Source: an uncultured Prevotellaceae bacterium (GTDB taxonomy: Bacteria; Bacteroidota; Bacteroidia; Bacteroidales; Bacteroidaceae). Taken from it: DNA of 33,145 nt. The notes beneath the pieces were generated by a model, which worked only from the letters and a program-made list of their open reading frames with translations, was not told where the DNA came from and did no database searches. The position numbers and the translations under genes are program-made. The stretch lies in contig ONKX01000057.1 in assembly GCA_900318555.1 (NCBI GenBank), positions 1-33,145 on the forward strand. The letters are read 5' to 3'. Positions 9,417 through 17,760 of the stretch are shown in pieces. How positions within the stretch are numbered: the stretch's first letter is position 1; each line of letters begins with the position of its first letter.

Positions 9417-11186
9417 TTACTGCTGTGACGCCGCTTCCGGCAACGTGGCATCCGATCCGCTGCCACAGATGGCCTCGAAGACATTCCCCGTCAGTGTTCC
9501 CTTGGCGTTGGTACCACAGATACCGCCGGCATAGTCGCGCACACCGCCAACCCATACGTTGCTTTCGGTGGTGCACTTGGAGATGGTGCCCTTGTTGAGT
9601 CCACAGATACCGCCGAGGTTCTTGCCCATATCTATCGAGCTCATCACAGAGAATATCACGTGACAGCTGTCAATGGTTCCACTGTTGACACCCGCGATGG
9701 CGCCGATATAGTCCCAGCCGCGCATGTTGCATGCAGCCATGCCCACGTTCTTCACGACGCCATCCTTGCCGATAGCACCGAAGAGTCCGCGATAGCCGCA
9801 GCCTGCCACGGGTTCTTCTGTCTGGAGCATCGTGATGACGTGACCGCCACCGTCGAAGGTTCCCTCGAATGACGTACTGTCAGTATCACCGATAGGTTGC
9901 CACGGCACTTTGACGAAGTCTTCGGCAATCAGGTCGTTGTCAAGACGGAAATGGGTCTTGGGACGGCGGTTGTTGACATAGTCGGCAATCCAGTAGAGGT
10001 TGCCGAAGGTCCTGACGACATAGGTGCTGTCGCTACCGGAATACTCCACAGCGGGACGCTCGTAGGGGTGCAGACACTTCTTGTTGGTGCAGAAGCCGTT
10101 GTCGTCGTAGCTATGGTCCGTGCCAGGCTCATTAAAGTATACCACATGGTAACACTGGCTGCAGGTATATTTCACGAGGGTGTTTTCGCAGTCCTGTCTC
10201 ACCACCTCGCGACGCTCCAGCGAATGGGGGAGTTTCTTGATGAATTGGCAGTCGCCGCAGTAAATCATGTGATAGTAATCGTCGACAGGCAACTTCTCCT
10301 TGCCAAAGTTCTTGTGCTGCGCCTTAATGACATAGTCACACACCAGACACCGCTGGTTGTGATTTCCCCAGTCAGCGGAATAGGTTGCCCATTTATGCTT
10401 CTCCGTAACCTCTTTTCCACACTCCTTACATTTCTTGTAGTGTACTGAGTCGGGGTCGATTTTGCCGGTTTTCTCGGTGTATTGCATCCATGCATCATGG
10501 CCATAGGCCTGCTCGAAGTGGTGGGGCTCTTGTATGGTGAGCTTGCAATCGTCAAGGCTGCAATAGTGCTCGTGCTCGAGGATGCTTCCGTTGGGCAATT
10601 TCCTGTACTGCGATTTGTGATTATGCCAGGTAAAGAGGAAGTAGCGTCCACCACCGGCATGACCGCCGCTAACGGTCTGATTCTTACCCGCCGTCGGCTT
10701 GCTGCTCCTGACCTCCGCCCACTTGAGCACGCGTTGGTTGAAATCTTGGTTGCCCGTATGGCTATAATAGACATGGTCCTGTTTAGGATATGCGCCTCCA
10801 TAAATGCTATAGTTGCGGCCGTTCAGTCCGCCATAATAGGTCTTGTCCAAGTGTGATTGTGCCTGGTAGTAGGGAGCCGGTATGTAATCCTTTTTCCCCT
10901 CATTGAACTCTTTGCCATAGGCATCCTTCCTATCTGCCGTTACTTTCACGTCGGTGATGTATTCTTTCGGGTTCGTACCGCTCTTAAATACGGCAAACAC
11001 GTAGCCACCGCCACGTCCTTTGCGGAAATCCAAATCGAAGTCACCTGCGCCATGATAGCCGTTAGCCTCGGGAGCAAGACTGTCTTTTTTCTGCACTGCC
11101 ACAACTTTAATCTCCGTTACAAAGCCTTGAGCCATGGCAGCGGTAGTGGATAGTGAAAAGAGAATAGTAAATAGTATTTGTTTCAT
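9417..11186 (-). CDS. GLUG surface protein with five CxxC-type knuckles, no sorting tail (589 aa)
   Basis: I place the start at ATG 11186 (MKQILFTILFSLSTTAAMAQ, a signal peptide); the in-frame TTG at 11195 is less likely. The middle has repeated Cys pairs at about residues 252 (CKECG), 279 (CLVC), 309 (CGDC), 342 (CSQC) and 369 (CTNKKC), which look like a string of metal-binding or disulphide knuckles. GLUG motifs run from about 445 (FDGGGHVI) to the end (GLFGAIG, GAIAGVN, GGICGLN, GGICGTN). The protein stops right after the last GLUG repeat and lacks the C-terminal tail of the two larger neighbours. The stop lies next to a GTTCAAT unit and a REP-like element, so the tail may have been lost there. 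I infer a secreted protein of unknown function. Confidence 0.85.
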   Translation of the reverse strand: MKQILFTILFSLSTTAAMAQGFVTEIKVVAVQKKDSLAPEANGYHGAGDFDLDFRKGRGGGYVFAVFKSGTNPKEYITDVKVTADRKDAYGKEFNEGKKDYIPAPYYQAQSHLDKTYYGGLNGRNYSIYGGAYPKQDHVYYSHTGNQDFNQRVLKWAEVRSSKPTAGKNQTVSGGHAGGGRYFLFTWHNHKSQYRKLPNGSILEHEHYCSLDDCKLTIQEPHHFEQAYGHDAWMQYTEKTGKIDPDSVHYKKCKECGKEVTEKHKWATYSADWGNHNQRCLVCDYVIKAQHKNFGKEKLPVDDYYHMIYCGDCQFIKKLPHSLERREVVRQDCENTLVKYTCSQCYHVVYFNEPGTDHSYDDNGFCTNKKCLHPYERPAVEYSGSDSTYVVRTFGNLYWIADYVNNRRPKTHFRLDNDLIAEDFVKVPWQPIGDTDSTSFEGTFDGGGHVITMLQTEEPVAGCGYRGLFGAIGKDGVVKNVGMAACNMRGWDYIGAIAGVNSGTIDSCHVIFSVMSSIDMGKNLGGICGLNKGTISKCTTESNVWVGGVRDYAGGICGTNAKGTLTGNVFEAICGSGSDATLPEAASQQ

Positions 11187-11189
11187 AAC

Positions 11190-11217
11190 GTTCAATGTTC
11201 AATGTTCAACGTTCATT
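11190..11217. repeat. GTTCAAY heptanucleotide array between MACPF and GLUG genes
   Basis: Four tandem 7-base units (GTTCAAT, GTTCAAT, GTTCAAC, GTTCATT) make up nearly all of the 30-base gap between the TAA of the last MACPF gene (11219-11217) and the ATG of the first GLUG gene (11186). It marks the border between the two halves of the gene train. Confidence 0.85.
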
Positions 11218-13214
11218 TACTTATGTTCAAAATCCGGTTTGCGCCAGAGCAACGCCTGGCCGATAAGATCCTGCGTCAACAGCGTGAAATGGTCTTCTTT
11301 GGGGTTGAGGATGAAAATACCGTGTTGGTTGGTATTGTCGTCCTTGACGACAAACCGCTTGTATTTGAAGAATAGCGGCACGTCATTCTCCTGGATGCGC
11401 GACGGACCGAAGACCTGGCCGGAATTGTACATGAACTTTATAATATTGTTGAGCTTTCCCGTCGCAGCGACCTCATAGCCCACGGGGACATCTTTGAGCA
11501 GGGTGCGGATGGTATTCATGGCCGACTTGTTCTCACTGGTGCTGGCCAACACGCCCTGGTGCAGATAGAAGGGACCAATCTTCATGTTGGCCGTGCAAGT
11601 GTCGTTCCACATGTAGATGGCAGCCTCACTGATATTGTTGTCGCCGGCAATGACGTAGTTCTGGTTCTCCTTGGGCGAGATATCGATGTCGCCATTATTA
11701 TAGTAGATGTAGTCGTCGTAGTTGAGTCGTACCAAGGGGGTGACGTAGGCCTTGGCCTGGAACTCCTCTCCGGGGAGATAAGACCACGTGATGGTGAACA
11801 GGCTGTCGTCACTGCAGCGACGGCCCAGACCCTCACGACACATCTTGCCACCGAGGGTGGGGTAGAATACGGTGTATTCGACGTTCTTGACATACTCGTC
11901 GACAATCTCGCCGATAATCTCGTGGTCGATTTCTACCTTCGTGGTGGTAGAAGGGTTGGTGAGCTTGAGGGCGGAGGTAGGTATCTTGGCATATATCTGC
12001 TTCCTGACGCGGGGCATGACGTCGGTCTCGTGGACGATGTACTTGCCGACCATCAGGTTGTATAAGTTGGCCACCTGCGGATCGACGATCAGGTCGGCGA
12101 TGGGGGCAACCTTGATGTCGATGAGCTCCACGTTGTTGTCGTCCTTGTTGCCGCCAGGGGTGAACTTGAGCGACTTGAACCACTGGTCAACCACTTGGCT
12201 CTTCAAGGTCATGTTACTGCTGTCGTGCATTCCTGCCAGCTGCAGGGCGAGGGCACTATTGCCACCGAGAGCCTCAACGTGGGTCTCGCGGTCTGTCTGC
12301 GTTTTGGTCACCCAGTCCTGTGTCTCCGTACCGTCTTTGCCTCCGACGCAATAGAGGAAGGTAGCACCGGCCTGCTTGTCGACCGTTTCGCGTGAGTCGG
12401 TGACATGGCGGTTCATCGTGGTGCTGAGCTTGATCTTGCCGCCCAACTGGGCATGATAGATGATATGTGTGCCGTAGGTCTGGAGCATATTCTGAATGAT
12501 GCGCTGCGCCTCGGTAAGATTGTTTTCATTGATGGCTTTTGAAGCCAGCTGCTGATAGCGGAGGAAGCCCTGGGACAATGCCTCGGGATGCTCGCGGGCA
12601 ATATATAAGAGGTCATAAGGCTCCATGTGGCGCGAAGCTACGGTCAGACCATCGTTAATGATGCAGAAAGCAAACTCGTTGCTCGTCAAATCGGTCTTGT
12701 TGAAGGTTGTCGTGGCCTCAGCCTGAAACAGGAGTAAATCAACCTTCACCGATGACTTACGGGTAAGCTTCTCGCAGATGGTCGTGGCATCCGTGCCGCT
12801 GTAGACATGATGGAAGGACGAGGGAGAGACGTCGTCGACCAGGGTCGTTGAGCCATGTTCCTCATCGAACTTCTTTATATACTCCATATCGATGACACGG
12901 TCGCGCACCTCGTCGTAGTTACTATACTTTCCGGTACCGTTATAACCGTAACCCACACCGTAACTGCGATAAAGGTCGCCGATGTATGCCATACGCTGGG
13001 CGGCATGTACTCTCGTCCAGTACTCCTCGGTGTAGTCGCCATAGGCGTTGGCAGGATCGTATTCCTCCAATACCGTTTGAAGGTCATCTTCGCGCGAGCA
13101 GGATGTGAAGAGTGAGGATTGCAGGATGAACAGTGCTGCCAACAGCACATTCGCCGACATTCCTATTGTTACGCCCGTCCGTCTCATTTCTTTGTTCGTG
13201 TTCATATTTGTCAT
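11217..13214 (-). CDS. MACPF-domain lipoprotein 6, with C-terminal extension (665 aa)
   Basis: A long basic N-region and hydrophobic stretch end in the lipobox FTSC (Cys near residue 39), so it is a predicted lipoprotein. The MACPF domain spans roughly residues 60-410. It holds the shared GVGYGY start motif and a full MACPF signature, YGTHII...QLGG, with the Gly at residue 248 and the His at 250. An LGGN motif and the W...P...I.P closing segment follow. The last 240 or so residues form an extra beta-rich domain absent from the first four paralogues and could be a receptor or glycan-binding module. MACPF proteins form membrane pores in immunity and in Bacteroides antagonism (BSAP toxins). Its ATG lies 3 bases after the stop of MACPF 5; an alternative ATG is at 13205. 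Confidence 0.85.
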   Translation of the reverse strand: MTNMNTNKEMRRTGVTIGMSANVLLAALFILQSSLFTSCSREDDLQTVLEEYDPANAYGDYTEEYWTRVHAAQRMAYIGDLYRSYGVGYGYNGTGKYSNYDEVRDRVIDMEYIKKFDEEHGSTTLVDDVSPSSFHHVYSGTDATTICEKLTRKSSVKVDLLLFQAEATTTFNKTDLTSNEFAFCIINDGLTVASRHMEPYDLLYIAREHPEALSQGFLRYQQLASKAINENNLTEAQRIIQNMLQTYGTHIIYHAQLGGKIKLSTTMNRHVTDSRETVDKQAGATFLYCVGGKDGTETQDWVTKTQTDRETHVEALGGNSALALQLAGMHDSSNMTLKSQVVDQWFKSLKFTPGGNKDDNNVELIDIKVAPIADLIVDPQVANLYNLMVGKYIVHETDVMPRVRKQIYAKIPTSALKLTNPSTTTKVEIDHEIIGEIVDEYVKNVEYTVFYPTLGGKMCREGLGRRCSDDSLFTITWSYLPGEEFQAKAYVTPLVRLNYDDYIYYNNGDIDISPKENQNYVIAGDNNISEAAIYMWNDTCTANMKIGPFYLHQGVLASTSENKSAMNTIRTLLKDVPVGYEVAATGKLNNIIKFMYNSGQVFGPSRIQENDVPLFFKYKRFVVKDDNTNQHGIFILNPKEDHFTLLTQDLIGQALLWRKPDFEHK

Positions 13215-13217
13215 CTA

Positions 13218-15416
13218 TCAAAACTTGTTGATCGTAATATAAATCGGGAAGAATTTAAAGAACTCCTGACTGGAATAGTTGAATGCACTGACATACTCCG
13301 GGTAGTCGAGCAGCAGGTCGGTTCCTGAAGCACTGACACGCATGATGCGCGCCTCGCCTTCATCGCTTGTGACAACAGGGAATCCGCTGGCATCATTCTG
13401 CTGCCAGGTGATGGCCATCGTCGGTTGATCGGGATGTGAGAGTACCCAGTAGCCGTTAGGCCAGTCCAATCCGAGCATGTTACGGCCATCAAATTCGTGG
13501 CTGTAGAAAATGCTCATGCGGTTGCCCAGCATCTTGGTGATGCTCTGCGACTCCATGACCGAGGGCAGGTAGTCCTCCAGGCCGATGGCCTTGACGGAAT
13601 TGCTCACAGCATCAGCCCATCTCAGGTGGCCGTCCTCGTCGCCAGTACGCTCGTCGGCACGCTTGATATGGTCGCCTCCGTCTATCAGGGCGAACCAGTA
13701 GCCTGCGCTGTTCTTATAGAGTGTTCCGTTATAATCTTTATATCTTCTCTTGGCGAACTCCACAAATGCAGAGTCTTTCTCCCAGTATGTGCGCATGTTG
13801 TCATTCTTCAGCGCTACCGGTTTCACCGACCAGAAGGTGCTGGCGACCTTCGCAAAATTCATCGGCTCAGCAACAACACTGGGTTGTTCGGTGAAGACGA
13901 CAGACTGATAATTCAAAAGCTGCTCTTTCTTGGTAGGACAGGGGATTGGCTGAACGGCTCCCCAGTAGAAGTACAGATTCTTCAGCCTTTTCGTCTTCTG
14001 GTCGAAGAGGTTTCTAATATAGGTGGTGTCGCTCTCAGCGTGGATGCTGTCGTTGGGGATGTATGTCGATGCACTGCCTTGCCAGATGACGCGTCCCGGA
14101 CGGTGGTTCTCATCGCCTACGAACAGTCCGGAATACAGGTAGGGACGCATATTGCCGTCTTTACCTTTAATCAGCGGATAAGCCACGATACAGGTTGAGT
14201 CGCTGCGAATGGAAGGAACATACTCCTTACAGATGATACAGGCTTTGTTGGAATCATTATAGATGACTCTCACATCCTGACCATAATTGCCCTCTACCGG
14301 TATGGTACCGTAGGGAGCCTCGTAAATCTCCTTTGTGGGGGCTTCTTTCTTCAGGTAGGTCTCAAAGACCTTGCGCATCACCTTACGGGTGGTAGCATTC
14401 TCAAAGAGCTGGTAGTATGGCAGGAAACGGCCGCTGACGAAGGAGGCGTTGTAGTTGTTGGGCTCAATACTGATATTGTTGGCCCAGCCATAGTAGTCGC
14501 CATCGCCGATTTTCTTGGCAGCGGCACTCTTATGGTCGAAAGTCCTGTGAAGCTTGGCACAGTCTTCACTGTCGCCACCCTTGACCTTGATTTCGCCTTC
14601 GTACTGAACGGTGTTTCTGACGAGTTTCTCGATGACCTTAGAGGGGGGAGAGGTTGTTACAACATCCTTGCCAAAGAGGGTTTCTGTCACCTGATTGATC
14701 GTATAACTCTTATCTACGCAGGAGTCGCGTTCGATTTGCATCGTCAGCTCAATCATACCGCCCAGATTGGAAGACACGACGAGGTGTGTGCCGAACTTCT
14801 CGGAGAAGGTGACGGCATCAGCTTCGGTGATACCGTTCTCGGTCTTGGCGACTAGTTGTTTGACAGCCTGACGGAAGTCTGCCGCGAGGATGCTGTTATT
14901 GTTATCCAGCTCGTCCAGATTCAGACATTGCAGCATGCCGACATCCATGGTCATGGTGGCCATGATGTGCTTGATGAACATGTGGGCTTTATAGCTGTTG
15001 TGCCAGATGGTCCTGGAAAACACATTGTTCTCACGGTAATACTTACCAGTTGCGATGGCACCGGTTTCGTCGATGGTGTACTTGGTCTCAGAATGTCCCA
15101 TCTCCTCCAGGGTGTTGCCGCTGAAGATGTCCATGGACGTATAATGGCGTCGCTCGGAATTGATGATGAGTCCTAACGTTGCCTCGTAGGACCTGAGACG
15201 TTCCATGTTGACGATGGGGGAGGTGGAGAAGTACTTGTCGTCCATCACGCTGCCGGCGGCGTTGTAGGCATAGCCTAAGCGCTGCAGTTTTATCTGTTCG
15301 GCCGAATAGGTTCTAGTCAGATCGTCGTAGCTCACATCACTGTCCTTCAAATCATCGGAACAGGAAATGAGGAGAAGGGCGAAAAGAATATAAAGGTATT
15401 TATTCATATCAGTCAT
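13218..15416 (-). CDS. MACPF-domain lipoprotein 5, with large C-terminal extension (732 aa)
   Basis: The N-terminus MNKYLYILFALLLISCSDD (from ATG 15407, or MTDM from 15416) is a lipoprotein signal with Cys in LISC. The 15416 start overlaps the upstream stop by 8 bases. A MACPF domain fills about residues 40-390, with the signature FGTHLVV...NLGG (Gly at 209, His at 211) and a KGGD motif. About 330 residues follow that I do not recognise. They contain WG, WQG and GLDWPNGYWVLSHP stretches, are rich in Tyr and Trp, and are plausibly a beta-rich binding module. Its MACPF core is the most divergent of the set. I infer a pore-forming or accessory subunit anchored in the outer membrane. Confidence 0.8.
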   Translation of the reverse strand: MTDMNKYLYILFALLLISCSDDLKDSDVSYDDLTRTYSAEQIKLQRLGYAYNAAGSVMDDKYFSTSPIVNMERLRSYEATLGLIINSERRHYTSMDIFSGNTLEEMGHSETKYTIDETGAIATGKYYRENNVFSRTIWHNSYKAHMFIKHIMATMTMDVGMLQCLNLDELDNNNSILAADFRQAVKQLVAKTENGITEADAVTFSEKFGTHLVVSSNLGGMIELTMQIERDSCVDKSYTINQVTETLFGKDVVTTSPPSKVIEKLVRNTVQYEGEIKVKGGDSEDCAKLHRTFDHKSAAAKKIGDGDYYGWANNISIEPNNYNASFVSGRFLPYYQLFENATTRKVMRKVFETYLKKEAPTKEIYEAPYGTIPVEGNYGQDVRVIYNDSNKACIICKEYVPSIRSDSTCIVAYPLIKGKDGNMRPYLYSGLFVGDENHRPGRVIWQGSASTYIPNDSIHAESDTTYIRNLFDQKTKRLKNLYFYWGAVQPIPCPTKKEQLLNYQSVVFTEQPSVVAEPMNFAKVASTFWSVKPVALKNDNMRTYWEKDSAFVEFAKRRYKDYNGTLYKNSAGYWFALIDGGDHIKRADERTGDEDGHLRWADAVSNSVKAIGLEDYLPSVMESQSITKMLGNRMSIFYSHEFDGRNMLGLDWPNGYWVLSHPDQPTMAITWQQNDASGFPVVTSDEGEARIMRVSASGTDLLLDYPEYVSAFNYSSQEFFKFFPIYITINKF

Positions 15417-16608
15417 CTTCGTAGTTACGTAATGATTTATCCATGTAGTTTCTCAGTATGTTACGTGCCTTGGCATCGTATACCACCTCGTAGATAGGCA
15501 CCAGGCGGATATCGATCAGTGCCGCATCCTTCGGAGTCACCGTTGACTGCCATTTCTTCAAGGTCAGCGAGTCTATCTTTGCTTCCTGACCAGTGGTGAA
15601 GGCCGTCACGAGTGATACGTCACCACCACGGGCGGTGATATGGCTCTCTGAATTGCGGTTACACTTCTCGGCAGCATCCTTATATTCGGTACTGATCTCG
15701 GTACGGATGTTGACAAATTTTATCTGAACAGACAACTCCAGAGCCACCTTCACGTCGAGTGAATTAGACACGGAGTCCATGGATGTCGTGTTGTAATAGT
15801 CCAGCGAGCAACCTAAGACGGAACGTCTCACGAAACCAGAACCAATCTCTTCGATAAATTCGCGGCAGTAACCGCTGGCTGTATATGCTGAAGAAGCAGA
15901 ATGGACCTTCCGGACAAACTTCTGCATCACACTAGCGAATCCAGGGGCGTAGACCTCTTTAAAGAGGGGTACAACCTTGGCCAGTGAGTCTGCGTCAATG
16001 CTGACATAGGTGTCGGCTACCGATGAGGTGGCTACGGCATGGGAAACCAGCTCACGCAGGTTCAGGTAGTTGAGGTCGCGCGAGAAATAGCTCTGCTTCA
16101 GGCGCATCAACGAATAGTAGCTCTTCTGGGTAGAGAAGCTCTTCTTGTTGAAGGCTACATCCAAATCGACCGAGAACATACCTGCGCTAAAACCTAAACC
16201 GATGTCGAGCGCCAGGGAATCTTTCAGGGACTTGACGCTGGTGCTGTAGAAGAACTTTTGCTCGGTAGCGGGATTGTAGTCGTCGACAAGAAAGGAGGTA
16301 TTGTACTTCTTTTCCATATCGCGCAGGTTACGCATATTGAACACCTCCATATCGGTACCGACACAGTAGGACTCATTATCCCTGTAGGTGTAGCCGGCAC
16401 CACGGATGGCGTTGATGTCATCTTCAACTTGCTTAATATCTTCAGGGGTATAGGCCCTGGCAAGCCACGATATGGGCGCGTAACTGACTTCGGAGTCGTC
16501 GGCAGCCTGAGATGTCTCAGGAACGACGGGTATATCCTCGTCATTGCTGCACGATGCCATCGCCAACATGCCTGCTGCTATATATAAATATAATAAGGTG
16601 TACTTCAT
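15409..16608 (-). CDS. MACPF-domain lipoprotein 4 (399 aa)
   Basis: The signal MKYTLLYLYIAAGMLAMASC ends in the lipobox MASC. The rest is essentially one MACPF domain. It has GAGYTY near residue 70 and a glycine/hydrophobic alternating stretch (LDIGLGFSAG) where the first membrane-inserting segment would lie. A conserved MRLKQSYFSRDLNYLN segment follows, and then a degenerate signature, IGSGFVRRSVLG (Gly at 256), in which the usual Thr-His is replaced by Ser-Gly. The RGGD motif and the closing W...P...I.LVPIY segment are present. It has no extra N- or C-terminal domain. The start lies 21 bases after the upstream stop. I infer a structural or accessory subunit of the same assembly. Confidence 0.85.
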   Translation of the reverse strand: MKYTLLYLYIAAGMLAMASCSNDEDIPVVPETSQAADDSEVSYAPISWLARAYTPEDIKQVEDDINAIRGAGYTYRDNESYCVGTDMEVFNMRNLRDMEKKYNTSFLVDDYNPATEQKFFYSTSVKSLKDSLALDIGLGFSAGMFSVDLDVAFNKKSFSTQKSYYSLMRLKQSYFSRDLNYLNLRELVSHAVATSSVADTYVSIDADSLAKVVPLFKEVYAPGFASVMQKFVRKVHSASSAYTASGYCREFIEEIGSGFVRRSVLGCSLDYYNTTSMDSVSNSLDVKVALELSVQIKFVNIRTEISTEYKDAAEKCNRNSESHITARGGDVSLVTAFTTGQEAKIDSLTLKKWQSTVTPKDAALIDIRLVPIYEVVYDAKARNILRNYMDKSLRNYEDD

Positions 16609-16629
16609 ACTTAATTCCTGTTTTCTTGC

Positions 16630-17733
16630 CTATTTCGTCCCATTCGTACGCAAAATGTAATTCACACGGTCTTGCACCTTACCCGTGAAGAGGTTGGCCA
16701 TGGATGCTATCTTTACGTCGGTGAGTGCACACAATTTCAATTTGTCGCTTTCGGGAGTGGGAGGAAAATTGACACTTTCCATCCACTCCTTGATGCCCTG
16801 GGGAGCGGGGTTGACTCCTGACAAAATCTCGGTGACAGCCTGTACATTGCCACCGCGGACATGGATGTCAAGGTTATAGCGGTCACGGGATATCTTGCTG
16901 AACTGCTCGGTCTGTTCGCTGGTCGATGCCTCGACACCGACGAGGAGTCCAATGCTGGCATTGAGTGCCACGCCGGCACTCATGGTCTCGGTGAGTGAAG
17001 ACTTCTCGATCTGCAATGTATATTCCAGCACGCCACCCATGAACGAACGGGCTACGAAGCCGCGACCCCACTTGTTCACGAAGTCCAGAACCATCTTGTT
17101 GCTGACATCTCCCTCCTTGACGTTGTTGCCCTCAAGCAGTTTCCAGTCGGCATAGAAGCCTGGTGCGAAGACCATGCTGTCGCCCGTTTCCTTGTAGTAC
17201 ATGATGACATTCTTATACTGAAGGTCACGGCAGTAAGCCACGCGCTTGGTGCGCTTCATGGCAAACACCGACTCGCTTTCCTTTACACTTCCCTTGGAAA
17301 AGTTACCTGTCACGCTGATGTCAGCCACGATAACATTGACGCCAACACTTGCAGACAGAGCCAACTGCTTGGACACCGCTTCGCGTGTCTCACCGGTGAT
17401 AATCTGTTCCTCACTATACGGCGTATAATCGTCGCTGACGAAGTTCAATCCCTTGACATACTGGATGGAGTCCAGATAATTGAGGTTGAAGATGTTGAAG
17501 GCCACTCCTTCCAGATATTCAGCACCTGTGGCATAGGTATAGCCTACTGCCAGCAGCCGGGAAACATAGCCTCCTGAAGGTTCCGATCCGTTTACATTAG
17601 GTGCCCCGGAGGCACCATTACGGCCGTAAAGAGCCAACATCTCTTCCTCTGTCAATGGGTCGTCACTGCTACAGGAGACCATTCCAAGCGCACAGGCAAG
17701 AAGGAGAAAACAAAATATACGGTTCATCTTCAT
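16630..17733 (-). CDS. MACPF-domain lipoprotein 3 (367 aa)
   Basis: The smallest paralogue. The signal MKMNRIFCFLLLACALGMVSC ends in the lipobox MVSC, followed by SSDD. The MACPF domain starts around the GYTYATG motif near residue 64. It has an alternating small/hydrophobic stretch (SASVGVNVIVADISVTG) typical of a membrane-inserting hairpin region, then MKRTKRVAYCRDLQYKN, which is conserved with MACPF 2 and 4. The signature is degenerate: WGRGFVARSFMGG (Gly at 223), with Arg-Gly in place of Thr-His. RGGN occurs in the C-terminal part. The spacing to the next gene downstream is 21 bases. The role is inferred from family and context only. Confidence 0.85.
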   Translation of the reverse strand: MKMNRIFCFLLLACALGMVSCSSDDPLTEEEMLALYGRNGASGAPNVNGSEPSGGYVSRLLAVGYTYATGAEYLEGVAFNIFNLNYLDSIQYVKGLNFVSDDYTPYSEEQIITGETREAVSKQLALSASVGVNVIVADISVTGNFSKGSVKESESVFAMKRTKRVAYCRDLQYKNVIMYYKETGDSMVFAPGFYADWKLLEGNNVKEGDVSNKMVLDFVNKWGRGFVARSFMGGVLEYTLQIEKSSLTETMSAGVALNASIGLLVGVEASTSEQTEQFSKISRDRYNLDIHVRGGNVQAVTEILSGVNPAPQGIKEWMESVNFPPTPESDKLKLCALTDVKIASMANLFTGKVQDRVNYILRTNGTK

Positions 17734-17760
17734 CTTATACTCTTTGATTATCAGACATTC

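Noticed and set aside
9316-9576. Minus-strand frame reading from the 589-residue gene through the hairpin element
   Set aside because: It overlaps the GLUG coding region in another frame and only appears coding; it could hint at an ancestral frameshift, but the GLUG motifs are in the main frame.
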